This document shows, piece after piece, positions 32,950 to 42,121 of a DNA stretch of 64,000 nt (position 1 is its first letter; each line of letters starts with the position of its first letter). This DNA is from Shewanella sp. VB17. GTDB lineage: Bacteria; Pseudomonadota; Gammaproteobacteria; Enterobacterales; Shewanellaceae. Below the pieces are notes generated by a model, which made no database searches, was not told the origin of the DNA, and saw only the letters and a list, made by a program, of their open reading frames with translations. A program made the position numbers and the translations under genes. The stretch is from NCBI RefSeq assembly GCF_013248905.1, contig NZ_JABRVS010000001.1, forward strand, positions 2,790,001 through 2,854,000. Reading direction: 5' to 3'.

Positions 32950-33509
32950 TAGTCAGACTAATAGTGTGTTTAAAGGCTGACAATGACTTTTCATTTTTCT
33001 GATCATAATAAACACCTTTAAAGATTTTGTTTATTTTAAGCTATAAATCTCTACAGTTTCATTAGACCATTGCAGTTCTACAATTATAGACGTAGACATT
33101 CAGCAATAGATTATAAAACCTCACACCAGAAATATAATGAGTGACAAAAAGTGGCTTAAAATCTCTACAGAAAAACTTGACTATTACAAAGCCATTAAGA
33201 TCCTATAATGCAGTGTGTCATAACATTGAGGTTTAATGTTATTTTGCGACCAAACTGTCAGTTTGGGTTTTCTGTAGCATTTTTATATCGTAAAACTAAA
33301 TCGTGAACAATAATTAAATCATAGTTAAGTGAAGTAATGAATACCGTCACAAATCTCAGGATGAAGTAAGTGACGGTTTATTTCGTTCACGCAACTTAAG
33401 TCACGTCGTGGAAAGTGAGATCGATGAGTTTGCCCTGTTACTGATATTCGTATGGTTTCAACACTGCGAAATAGACAGTTGAGCTTAACTTAACGAGAAA
33501 GAGCTGATT
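32950..33509. other. Gene-free region before the large lipoprotein gene
   Basis: 560 bp, AT-rich, no gene seen. A hairpin CCAAACT/AGTTTGG (33250-33266) followed by GTTTTC may terminate transcripts. The lipoprotein promoter should lie in the right half. No sequence-specific operator recognised. Confidence 0.5.
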
Positions 33510-36500
33510 ATGATGAATAAATGGTTAATGGCACTTATTATGATTTTTGTGATTGGTTGCAGTGATAGCGATAGTGCGAACAACAATGTAAACATTGGTG
33601 ACGGGATTTGCCTTATTGGTGAAGAGGGAACAATTGATTGTACAAATACGGGTAATAACAGTAACGGTATTTGTGAAGTGGGAGAGACAGGCACTGATTG
33701 TAACGGGATGTGCGAACCAGACGATGACCTTGATTCATTGGATTGTGGATCTAATAATAACGGCAATGGTATTTGTGAAGCTGGCGAGACAGGTACCGAT
33801 TGTGACGCGTTATGTTTAACCAGTACCGAATCACTGTCAATAGATTGTAGTGCTAATGGGCATGAGCTAGTGAGTATTTCAGTAACACCAACCTCAGGCA
33901 ATTTACCCCTTAATATTGCATTAGAGCTGACTTCTATTGGTTTATTTGAGGGAGGGAGAACGTTAAATATATCACGTTATGCGGAGTGGTTTTTTGATGT
34001 TCCCGATATTGTCTCTGTTGTTATTCCCGATGATGAAGCATTAGATAATGCTATTGCTACGGCACTCTCTGTTGGTAGTACAGATATTACAGCAAGTGTA
34101 GGAGAGAAAACGAGTATAGCAGTAAGAATTATAGTGGCAGATGAGTCGATTATTTCAGGGAGCAGTTTTCTTGAAGCGACACCGAGTGTCATTGCGCTTG
34201 GGCTCAGCAGCCAAGTATACGCTAAAGCGCTATTTACTGATGGAAATAGCTATTCCACTGAAAATATCATTGATAGCAATATTATTGCTTGGTCTATTAC
34301 TGCTTCAGATGCTGTAACGGGTGCTAAAATTTCATCAGAAGGGCTAGTAACCACATCGACCATGACTGGGCCAGCGACATTGACCGTCACAGCAATGGGA
34401 GTCGGTGCATATGAAGGAGAAACCGCTAGTATAAATCTTCTGGTGACAGATGAGTCGATAATATCAGGAAACAGTTTTCTTGAAGCGACACCGAGTGTCG
34501 TTGCACTTGGGTTAAGTAGTCAGGTATATGCTAAAGCGCAGTTTACAAATGGTGATATTTATTCTACTGAGGATTTCAATGATATTGGTATTGTCAACTG
34601 GTCAGTGACGGCTTCAGATGATGTGATAGGCGCATATATTTCTGCTGAGGGTTTGGTTACAACATCGGCCATGACAGAGCCAGCTATGCTCACGATCACA
34701 GCAACGGGGATCGGTGCGTATGAAGGGGAAGTGATAAGTGTAGATATATTAGTGACAGATGAGACAATCATTTCAGGAAGTAGTTTTCTTGAAGTTAATC
34801 CTAGCGTTATTACGCTTGGATTACCGAGTCAAGTATATGCTAAAGCGCAGTTTAGTGATGGAAATACCTATTCAACACAGAATGTTGATGACGCTGGTAT
34901 TGTCAACTGGTCAGTGACGGCTTCTAATGGTGTTATAGGTTCTTCCATTTCAGCAGAAGGGCGTGTGATAACATCGAGTATGACTGGTCCGGCTATAGTG
35001 ACAGTAACTGCCACGGGGGGAGGGGCATTTTTAGGTGAGTCAGCAACGATTGATGTTGTGGTGACAGAGGAAACAATCATTTCAGGTAGTAGTTCACTTG
35101 TGGCAATACCGAGTACGGTAGCGCTTGGGATAAATAGTCAGGTATATGCCACAGCAAAGTTTACTGGTGGGCATACTTATTCAACGAAGGATTTAGATGA
35201 CAGTGGTATTGTTAATTGGTCGGTGACGGCTTCAGATGGCGTGACGGGAGCGAATATTTCAGGTGAAGGGTTAGTGGCAACATCGAGTATGTCTGGGCCG
35301 GCTACACTTACGGTTACTGCGATTGGTGTAGGAGCATATTTGGGTGAGGTAGCCAGTACCAATATTGTGGTGACAGAGGAAGAGGTCGTTTTAGGCAGCG
35401 CTTCACTTGAGGCTATACCAAGTACAGTCGCGCTAGGTTTCCCCAGTTATGTGTTTGCTAAGGCGTTGTTCACCGATGGAAATACCTATTCAACAGCGGA
35501 TTTCGATGATAATGGTATTGTCTATTGGTCTGTGACGGCTTCAGATGGTGTGATAGGCGCCTCTATTTCTGCAGAGGGGGAGGTTACAACATCTACCATG
35601 ACAGGGCCTGCGACATTAACGGTTACTGGGGTGGGCACAAGTGCCTATGGAGGTGAGACACAAAGCATTGAGATAGTGGTGACTGATGCGTTAGTTATTG
35701 CTAATACGCTTTCTTTGGCAGCAGCACCAACAACTATTGAAGCAGGGGACACCAGTCAGCTATCTGCGGTAGCGGATTTTACCGACGGCAATACTTATTC
35801 AATTAATAATGAAGACATAGATTGGTCTGTCACGGCTTCAAATGGAAACATGGGGGCGACGATTTCAAGACAAGGATTGGTTAGTACAGTGGCTATGGAT
35901 GGTGCTATTACTACGCTCACGGTTAGTGCTACGTATGAGGGGGAGGTTAAAACGATAGAGATTGATGTCATTGCAGCGACGGCTTGGTCTGGAATCGATG
36001 TTTGCGGTAATACGGTGAATGATAGGGGGATAAGTAATGCGATAGGCACATGCTTAAAAGTGGCTGACGACAGTGTAAATAGTCGACTTTTCACTGGGAC
36101 ACCCAGTCTTGCGGTAATGACGACATTAGGTTATGTGCAGGCTAATGGAGATTCAGCGGTTAATTCTGGAAAAAGTTATAATTTTGCTCATGGTGAAAGT
36201 GGATTAAACGGACCTGTTGGTGATTTTGTACGTTTTGATCAAATGTTGATAGGTGGAACGAGTGGGGATAGCATTACGGCTAGTGGTGTTGATGGTCAGT
36301 TTGACCGATGGTGTCAGGATTTAGCAAGAATTTATTTTTATAATAAGAGTGACTGGCGACGACCAACCATTGCTGAGTTATTGGCTTTTTATAGTGATAA
36401 AGGTGATATGTATCCGACTTATGGTTGGGCAACCGTTGCTTTTTATTGGACGAGTGAGGTCGCGATTGCATCGCCCACCGAATTTACTGATGTAGGCTTG

Positions 36501-36572
36501 CGTTCAGGTGGTGGCACTACTGATAATGAACCGACTGAGGGTTATTATGGTTCGTGTGTATCAGGACCCTAA
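33510..36572 (+). CDS. Large repeat lipoprotein with Ig-like (Big) domains
   Basis: 1020 residues. The signal peptide ends in a lipobox (VIGCS, Cys at 17), so an outer-membrane or surface lipoprotein is inferred. Residues about 30-110 are Cys-rich with three related motifs (GICEVGETGTDC type). About residues 115-210 form a divergent Ig-like unit, then five regular repeats of about 103 residues follow, each running from SG-SFLEA-PS to AYEGE...VVT, then a shorter sixth. These resemble bacterial Big_2 domains of adhesins and invasins. The last 190 residues resemble a DUF1566/Lcl-type ligand domain (WRRPTIAELLAFY, FYWTSE). A role in adhesion is inferred. It is bracketed by two group II intron remnants. 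Confidence 0.85.
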   Translation: MMNKWLMALIMIFVIGCSDSDSANNNVNIGDGICLIGEEGTIDCTNTGNNSNGICEVGETGTDCNGMCEPDDDLDSLDCGSNNNGNGICEAGETGTDCDALCLTSTESLSIDCSANGHELVSISVTPTSGNLPLNIALELTSIGLFEGGRTLNISRYAEWFFDVPDIVSVVIPDDEALDNAIATALSVGSTDITASVGEKTSIAVRIIVADESIISGSSFLEATPSVIALGLSSQVYAKALFTDGNSYSTENIIDSNIIAWSITASDAVTGAKISSEGLVTTSTMTGPATLTVTAMGVGAYEGETASINLLVTDESIISGNSFLEATPSVVALGLSSQVYAKAQFTNGDIYSTEDFNDIGIVNWSVTASDDVIGAYISAEGLVTTSAMTEPAMLTITATGIGAYEGEVISVDILVTDETIISGSSFLEVNPSVITLGLPSQVYAKAQFSDGNTYSTQNVDDAGIVNWSVTASNGVIGSSISAEGRVITSSMTGPAIVTVTATGGGAFLGESATIDVVVTEETIISGSSSLVAIPSTVALGINSQVYATAKFTGGHTYSTKDLDDSGIVNWSVTASDGVTGANISGEGLVATSSMSGPATLTVTAIGVGAYLGEVASTNIVVTEEEVVLGSASLEAIPSTVALGFPSYVFAKALFTDGNTYSTADFDDNGIVYWSVTASDGVIGASISAEGEVTTSTMTGPATLTVTGVGTSAYGGETQSIEIVVTDALVIANTLSLAAAPTTIEAGDTSQLSAVADFTDGNTYSINNEDIDWSVTASNGNMGATISRQGLVSTVAMDGAITTLTVSATYEGEVKTIEIDVIAATAWSGIDVCGNTVNDRGISNAIGTCLKVADDSVNSRLFTGTPSLAVMTTLGYVQANGDSAVNSGKSYNFAHGESGLNGPVGDFVRFDQMLIGGTSGDSITASGVDGQFDRWCQDLARIYFYNKSDWRRPTIAELLAFYSDKGDMYPTYGWATVAFYWTSEVAIASPTEFTDVGLRSGGGTTDNEPTEGYYGSCVSGP
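34140..35690 (+). repeat. Five in-gene tandem repeats of about 309 bp
   Basis: Coding repeats of the lipoprotein. Period 309 bp (103 codons), seen from regular recurrence of the SGSSFLEA and NWSVTASD segments. Copies 2-4 are closest. Such repeats can expand or contract by recombination. Confidence 0.85.
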
Positions 36573-36597
36573 TGTTCCATGTGCCGCTGTTAACTTT

Positions 36598-36619
36598 GCG
36601 CCCTTAGGGCGCATTTTTT
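36598..36619 (+). terminator. Intrinsic terminator after the lipoprotein gene
   Basis: GCGCCC/GGGCGC stem, TTA loop, T run of six. The next base begins group II intron remnant 2. Confidence 0.9.
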
Positions 36620-36898
36620 GTTTGCCCAGCAAAGCAGGCAAACCCAACAGGTTGAAAGAAACCAGTATCACCCCGACTTAAGGGGAAGATAATCCGAATG
36701 GCAAGGGCGTTACTGGTTTACGGAAGAGTCTGATGTAAGCCATAGGAAGTGGGGTGTACACAACTAACCGTAACCAGCTTTGGCACTATTGGTGTGTGAG
36801 CGTGAAAAATAGCGAGAAGTTCAATACAGGGGCCGTATACGAAGTCCGTACGAACGGTTCTGTGAGAGGGATGAGGCGGTAACACCACCCTACTCGAT
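36620..36898 (+). mobile_element. Group II intron remnant 2 (both ends, no reverse transcriptase)
   Basis: 279 bp beginning GTTTGCCCAGC immediately after a terminator. The 3' part has a domain V-like hairpin (GCCGTATACGAAG...ACGGTTC, about 36832-36860), then a domain VI-like hairpin (GATGAGGCGGTAACACCACCC) and the end TACTCGAT. A full intron would be about 2 kb with a reverse transcriptase; domain IV and much of domain I are missing, so it cannot move by itself. Confidence 0.72.
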
Positions 36899-37052
36899 AT
36901 TCCTCGTACTTTATTTCTTTACCAGATACTCAATGTTTCATGTTGGAGTCATCAGTGTATATGTTAGCAAATCAGTAAAAAAAACTTCCTCTAATCATAT
37001 TTTTTGGTGTAAATTAAAACAACTGTTTAAATTATATGTTTGAGGCATAATC

Positions 37053-38810
37053 ATGAATCCTTATCAAGCTCCGCTAGCGGAAATGAAGTTCCTATTAGAC
37101 AAGGTGTTTGATGCACCTCAAACGTGGGCATCATTACCCAAAATTGCAGAAAACGTTGATCTTGATACGGCTGTTGCTATCATGGACGAAGCCGCTAAGA
37201 TCTGCCGTGAACTTATTCATCCCATTAATAGAAACGGTGATGAACAAGGAGTTGTGTATCAAGATGCTAAGGTGATCACGCCAGACGGTTTTCAAGATGT
37301 TTATCGTCAGTATGCTGAAGGCGGCTGGGTTGGTTTCTGTGGTGATCCCGATTTGGGTGGTATGGGCATGCCGAAAATGTTAGGTGTGTTAGTGGATGAA
37401 ATGGCGTACAGCGCCTGTAATGCGTTTACGCTTTATGGGTCGTTAACTGCCGGTGCAGCGCTGTGTATCCATGCCCATGCAAGTGAGGCATTAAAAAATA
37501 CCTATTTACCTATGATGTACAGTGGTCAATGGTCTGGTGCGATGGACATGACAGAGCCTCAAGCAGGCTCTGATCTACGTAATATTCGAACGAAAGCCAT
37601 TCCAAATAACGATGGTAGTTATCGCATTAGTGGCAGTAAAATTTTTATTACTGGTGGCGATCATGATCTGACTGAAAATGTGATCCATCTGGTATTGGCA
37701 AAGTTACCCGATTCTAATGCTATTTCGCTATTTTTAGTGCCAAAAATCAAGGTTGGTGATAACGGAAACCTAGGTGAACTCAATGGAGTGAGTGTCGGTT
37801 CTATTGAACATAAGATGGGTCTTAACGCTTCATCAACCTGTGTAATGAATTATGATGGTGCAGAAGGTTACCTCATTGGAGAGCCTGATCGTGGTTTAGT
37901 CTGTATGTTTACTATGATGAACTATGAGCGACTTGCCATAGGGATCCAAGGTCTAGGAACATCTCAGGCAGCTTACCAGATGGCCGCTGATTATGCTAAA
38001 GAGCGCGTGCAAGGTACGGCTGCAGGGAGCTCGCCATCAGGGGTAAACAGTGATCCTATATTAGTCCATGGTGATGTGCGCCGTATGCTACTAAACGTTC
38101 GTGTGTTAACTGATGCTGGTCGTGCATTGTCTGTGCTAACAGGTCAGCAACTCGATATCGCTAAATACGGTGAAGGGGATGCTCAAGCTAAGGCAAGACG
38201 TTATGTGGGCTTACTGACGCCAGTAGCTAAAGCTTTTTTAAGTGATCGAGGGCTTGATGCTGCAGTGACCGCTCAGCAAGTATTTGGTGGACATGGTTAC
38301 ATTCGTGAAACAGGCATTGAACAGTTGGTGCGCGATACTCGTATCGCTCAAATTTATGAAGGCACAAATGGCATTCAAGCTATCGACTTTCTTGGACGTA
38401 AAGTCACAGGTGATAATGTCGCAGCGTTAACTGAATTTGTTGATGAGTGTGTTGAGAAATTAATGTCATTAACGCAAGTTAATGAAAACCATAGAGCGAG
38501 TGTGGTAACGTTACTCGGCGATCTAGTATCGATAGCTGAGCATATTAATAGCAATAAGACGACAAGTCCTGCGCTTGTTAATGCCAGTGCGGTAGATTTC
38601 TTGGATGCTTTTGGTTATGTGCTCTATGGTTATTTTTGGTTATTAATGTCAGATATTGCCTCTGGTGAAGCGGATGTTGAGTTTGCCGAGCAGAAGCGAT
38701 ATTTTAGTGATTTTTATATCACTAAAATGCTGCCTAAAGCGCGTTATCATCTGTCTCTTGTGGATGCCGGTGATAGCGTTGTGATGAATATTCCTGAAGC
38801 ACTATTTTAA
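37053..38810 (+). CDS. Acyl-CoA dehydrogenase, FadE/DmdC-like
   Basis: FAD-dependent enzyme of 585 residues that introduces a trans double bond into acyl-CoA in beta-oxidation. Conserved blocks: MTEPQAGSDLRNIRTKA (flavin/substrate region), the segment QVFGGHGYIRETGIEQ, and IYEGTNGIQAIDF holding the catalytic Glu. A C-terminal extension of about 130 residues beyond the usual 390-residue core places it in the long subfamily that includes DmdC (3-methylmercaptopropionyl-CoA dehydrogenase). The substrate is not predictable. Single gene, downstream of intron remnant 2. Confidence 0.9.
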   Translation: MNPYQAPLAEMKFLLDKVFDAPQTWASLPKIAENVDLDTAVAIMDEAAKICRELIHPINRNGDEQGVVYQDAKVITPDGFQDVYRQYAEGGWVGFCGDPDLGGMGMPKMLGVLVDEMAYSACNAFTLYGSLTAGAALCIHAHASEALKNTYLPMMYSGQWSGAMDMTEPQAGSDLRNIRTKAIPNNDGSYRISGSKIFITGGDHDLTENVIHLVLAKLPDSNAISLFLVPKIKVGDNGNLGELNGVSVGSIEHKMGLNASSTCVMNYDGAEGYLIGEPDRGLVCMFTMMNYERLAIGIQGLGTSQAAYQMAADYAKERVQGTAAGSSPSGVNSDPILVHGDVRRMLLNVRVLTDAGRALSVLTGQQLDIAKYGEGDAQAKARRYVGLLTPVAKAFLSDRGLDAAVTAQQVFGGHGYIRETGIEQLVRDTRIAQIYEGTNGIQAIDFLGRKVTGDNVAALTEFVDECVEKLMSLTQVNENHRASVVTLLGDLVSIAEHINSNKTTSPALVNASAVDFLDAFGYVLYGYFWLLMSDIASGEADVEFAEQKRYFSDFYITKMLPKARYHLSLVDAGDSVVMNIPEALF

Positions 38811-39105
38811 ACCGTTCGATTAACGTAAAAAATGAGTCTCGTTATAGGATCTCATCTTTTACGTTTTATATTCTCTTGTCTGTTACCGCTGGATCCAAGC
38901 TATTTATGTTGTCATTAACGTGGCAATGTCATGTCTTTGATGGTGTGATTGCTTGCAAAATTTGATGTTTTGGTTAATGTGGATGTTTATTGTTCTAAAA
39001 TCGTACGAAAGTTAAGATGTTAGCGAGGTATTTTGTAGAAAAACCTTGCTGAAACGAGTGTAAATCGGTAATTTCTACTCTTGATAATTTATTTAAAGGA
39101 TTGAC

Positions 39106-39438
39106 ATGCCACACATTCGTTTACGCGGCCTGCCAGAAGCGGTGGTTATTGACTTAAGTCGCACTTTACTTCATGAGCTTGCACAGATTTGTCATGTGGA
39201 TCAGCAAGGATTCACATTAGACTGGATCCCGAGTACGAGTTACCGTGATGGCTTGTTAGATCTAAGTACAACGCAAGTTGAAGTGCTTTGGTTCCCGAAA
39301 GATCATGACACTCACCAATTGGTTGAAAGTGTGATCAGAGAGGCAATCATGATGGCTTATCCCGAGTTACAACATCTATCTGTCATGTTTATGGCATTAG
39401 ATCCGAGCACTTACTTCCGCAATGGCGAGCATTTTTAA
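39106..39438 (+). CDS. DUF1904 family protein
   Basis: 110-residue protein (MPHIRLRGLPEAVVIDLS) resembling DUF1904, a tautomerase-like small family without established function. AAAGGATTGACATG gives a reasonable ribosome site. Its 3' end overlaps the longest pssA frame. It is next to pssA and probably co-transcribed with it. Confidence 0.75.
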   Translation: MPHIRLRGLPEAVVIDLSRTLLHELAQICHVDQQGFTLDWIPSTSYRDGLLDLSTTQVEVLWFPKDHDTHQLVESVIREAIMMAYPELQHLSVMFMALDPSTYFRNGEHF

Positions 39439-39448
39439 GGAGATGGCC

Positions 39449-40762
39449 TTGCTGAATAAGCTGGGTGGAATACCGATACAGCCAGATGCTATTCGTTGGT
39501 TGCTAACCCCTAAATGCCTAAAAATAGAATTATTGGCGTGCATTAAAAAAGCGAAAAATGCCATCTATATCTCTACTCTTTATTTAGAGGACGATGAAGC
39601 TGGCAGAGAAATATTATCAGCTCTGATGGACGCTAAAGCCGAAAATCCTGCATTAGATGTTAAAATCTTAGTGGATTTTCATCGTGCGCGACGTGGGCTT
39701 ATAGGGCATAAAGGTGATAGTGGAAATTACCTTATGTACCGTAAGGTTATCGCCGCTGCAAAACACCCAATCGAGATTTTGGGTGTACCTGTCAAGTCGC
39801 GAGAGTTTATGGGTGTTTTACACCTAAAAGGCTTTGTGGTTGATGATACGGTGATTTACAGTGGGGCAAGTATTAATAACATTTACCTGCATCAGCATGA
39901 AAAATATCGTTTTGATCGTTATCATGTGATTGAATCTGTTGAATTGGCTCGTTCTATGCGTCAGATGGTACAAACGTACCTGGTTGAAGATGATGCTGTG
40001 TGTTCACTTACTCAAGAAAAAGAGTGCGAGCATTTACCAGAAAAAATCGATATTCGTAGTTTTAAAGCGCGTTTGAGTAAAGCGCATTATGAATTTGAAC
40101 AAATACGGAGCGGTAACCGTATTACACCTGTTGTTGGACTTGGTCGTAAAAAGAATAAGTTGAATAAACTGGTTGTTGACATGGTCGCGCAGTCCAAAGA
40201 GTCCTTGTTTATTTGTACTCCTTATTTTAATCCACCGAATATTTTAGGCCGCGCCCTGGCCAAGCATCTCCGTGACGGAAAGCGTCTGGATATTGTTGTT
40301 GGTGATAAAACGGCTAATGATTTCTATATACCTCCAGAAGAAGAGTTCTCTACTATTGGTGCTTTACCTTATATGTATGAGCAATCCTTACGTAAATTTG
40401 CTAAGAGTCAGCAATGGGCTATTGAAAATGGTCAACTGAATATCCACCTTTGGAAAGAGGGGAACAATAGCTACCATCTTAAGGGGATGAGTGCGGATGG
40501 AAGGTGTCATTTGATCACTGGCAGTAATTTAAATCCTAGAGCTTGGTCACTTGATCTTGAAAATGGTTTATTACTTCAAGATGAAACAGGTTGTTGGCAA
40601 GAGAAATTTGAAGCAGAACAAACTCATATTCTCGAGCATACGAAGCGTCTGTATCACTACAGTCAGGTGGATACTTTAAACAGTTATCCAACACCTGTGC
40701 GTAAAATTATGAGGCGCATTCGTCGATTAAAAGCCGATTTTTTGTTAAAACGAATTTTATAA
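39449..40762 (+). CDS. pssA: CDP-diacylglycerol--serine O-phosphatidyltransferase
   Basis: Makes phosphatidylserine, precursor of phosphatidylethanolamine. A phospholipase D-superfamily enzyme with two HKD motifs: LHLKGFVVDD in the N-half and YHLKGMSADG in the C-half. The segment GDKTANDFYIPPEEEF is nearly identical to E. coli PssA. I choose the TTG at 39449 (MLNKLGG), because AAGGAG ends 6 bp upstream and it aligns with the E. coli start; ATGs at 39422 and 39443 are alternatives, the second too close to the ribosome site. 437 residues. A terminator follows. Confidence 0.95.
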   Translation: MLNKLGGIPIQPDAIRWLLTPKCLKIELLACIKKAKNAIYISTLYLEDDEAGREILSALMDAKAENPALDVKILVDFHRARRGLIGHKGDSGNYLMYRKVIAAAKHPIEILGVPVKSREFMGVLHLKGFVVDDTVIYSGASINNIYLHQHEKYRFDRYHVIESVELARSMRQMVQTYLVEDDAVCSLTQEKECEHLPEKIDIRSFKARLSKAHYEFEQIRSGNRITPVVGLGRKKNKLNKLVVDMVAQSKESLFICTPYFNPPNILGRALAKHLRDGKRLDIVVGDKTANDFYIPPEEEFSTIGALPYMYEQSLRKFAKSQQWAIENGQLNIHLWKEGNNSYHLKGMSADGRCHLITGSNLNPRAWSLDLENGLLLQDETGCWQEKFEAEQTHILEHTKRLYHYSQVDTLNSYPTPVRKIMRRIRRLKADFLLKRIL

Positions 40763-40791
40763 TTTAACGGATTTTTTGTAAATAAAATATG

Positions 40792-40815
40792 AAGCCTGTG
40801 TTCACAGGCTTTTTT
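40792..40815 (+). terminator. Intrinsic terminator of pssA
   Basis: AAGCCTGTG/CACAGGCTT inverted repeat with a T run. The 50-bp tandem repeat begins inside its tail. Confidence 0.9.
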
Positions 40816-40970
40816 GTGTCAGGAACACTTATGCCAATGGATCAGGACGACATACCGTGGGCTTTGTGTCAGGAACACTTATGCCAATGGGTCAGGACGA
40901 CATACCGTGGGCTTTGTGTCAGGAACACTTATGTCAACGGGTCAGGACGACATACCGTGGGCTTTGTGTC
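40813..40970. repeat. 50-bp direct tandem repeat, 3.2 copies
   Basis: Units at 40813-40862, 40863-40912, 40913-40962, and a partial unit to 40970. Period exactly 50 bp. Copies 1 and 2 differ at one internal base, and copy 3 at a few. The period is not a multiple of three, so the same motif is read in all three frames and no protein is favoured. No spacer variation, so not a CRISPR array. From 40971 to 41080 nothing more was recognised. Confidence 0.95.
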
Positions 40971-41080
40971 TGGGCCTGCGGATCAGTGTTTCTGATATGC
41001 CTTGAGCTTTACCCAAACTGCCATTGGCTGTTATTATTAGCCAATCATTTCCGTTTAGTATTAAAAGTGAAAATACGTCT

Positions 41081-41824
41081 ATGAGTGTTAAGCTGCACGC
41101 AGTGCATCAGCTTTATCAATATCGAAAAGCGATATCAAGTAGGCCCTATGGTGCACGTGGTAAAAAACTGATCCGGTGTGAACTTTGTCTATTATCTAAG
41201 CAGTATTGCACCTGTGAATGCCGTCGACAGCTAATGTCTAACAATGCATTTTTATTAATAATGTATGATGATGAAGTATTAAAACCAAGTAATAGTGGCC
41301 GGTTGATTGCTGATTTAATTCCCGATACCCATGCATATATTTGGTCGCGTACACAAGCCAATCGAAAAATGATGCTTGTTATTGAAAATCCGATTTATCA
41401 GCCTTTCGTCGTTTTTCCCAGTGAATATGCCTGTGAAGATCAGCAAATATTGTCTAAAGTTGAACCCTCTATGATACAAAAAGGCAAAACTCCGTTATTT
41501 ATTTTACTTGATGGAAGTTGGCGAGAGGCCATAAGGATGTTTCGTAAAAGCCCTTATTTACATGGTTTGCCTTTATTATCTTTTACGCCTGATACTGTGG
41601 CTAAGTACGGTTTGCGTAAGGGTAGCCGTGACTTTCAATTGGGGACTGCAGAGGTGGCAGCACTGGCACTGGCAGCAGCGGGAGAAATTGAAAATGCCGC
41701 ATCACTTAACATTTGGTTCGAGTTGTTTATCGAATCCTCAATATTTAGCCGCAGTCGTAAGAGTACTGACGATTTATCACCTTTATTCGCATTACGATCT
41801 CAGTTTATAAATTCTTGTCAATAA
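41081..41824 (+). CDS. tapT: tRNA-uridine aminocarboxypropyltransferase, DTW domain (YfiP/TapT-like)
   Basis: DTW-domain enzyme that puts a 3-amino-3-carboxypropyl group from SAM onto uridine of tRNA. 247 residues from MSVKLHAVHQLYQYRK; an ATG 57 bp upstream lies in a non-conserved stretch. The N-terminal zinc-type Cys cluster (CELCLLSKQYCTCEC) is visible, then KPSNSGRLIADLIPDTHAYIWSR, and the DTW signature appears as LDGSWREAIRMFRKS, with Ser instead of Thr. Overall match to E. coli YfiP, since shown to be TapT, is close. No adjoining operon partner. Confidence 0.88.
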   Translation: MSVKLHAVHQLYQYRKAISSRPYGARGKKLIRCELCLLSKQYCTCECRRQLMSNNAFLLIMYDDEVLKPSNSGRLIADLIPDTHAYIWSRTQANRKMMLVIENPIYQPFVVFPSEYACEDQQILSKVEPSMIQKGKTPLFILLDGSWREAIRMFRKSPYLHGLPLLSFTPDTVAKYGLRKGSRDFQLGTAEVAALALAAAGEIENAASLNIWFELFIESSIFSRSRKSTDDLSPLFALRSQFINSCQ

Positions 41825-42121
41825 CCAACTACCATAATACTTTTCTTAAATGTAAGTTGATCACAGTCTAAATTTACTTTTTATATATTGCGATTGAATG
41901 AGTCAAATCATGTGACTCTGGTTATTTTGGTGATAAATAGTACACTTTAAGTGTGTAACATAGACGTTAACACTTTAACTTATCAATTAAATAACAATTT
42001 TACGTATATTTGTAAGCAAATAGTGACAGAAAAGGTGTTGTTAGGTTACTCTGTGGCGGAGTAGTAGATTAATTGAGAAGCCCTCTCGGCTTAAGGTTGG
42101 TAATGTTGTTAAAAGATCGTC

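Noticed and set aside
34559..35362. Regular minus-strand frames within the lipoprotein gene
   Set aside because: They recur every 309 bp only because the coding repeat does; they are shadows of the plus-strand gene.
32761..36898. Active group II intron
   Set aside because: No reverse transcriptase, domain IV missing and most of domain I missing; only remnants.
40813..40970. Possible CRISPR array
   Set aside because: The repeats are contiguous, with no unique spacers, and no cas genes are present.
40789..41084. Three overlapping short proteins in the tandem repeat
   Set aside because: The same repeat is read in three frames; none has a family match or codon structure of its own.
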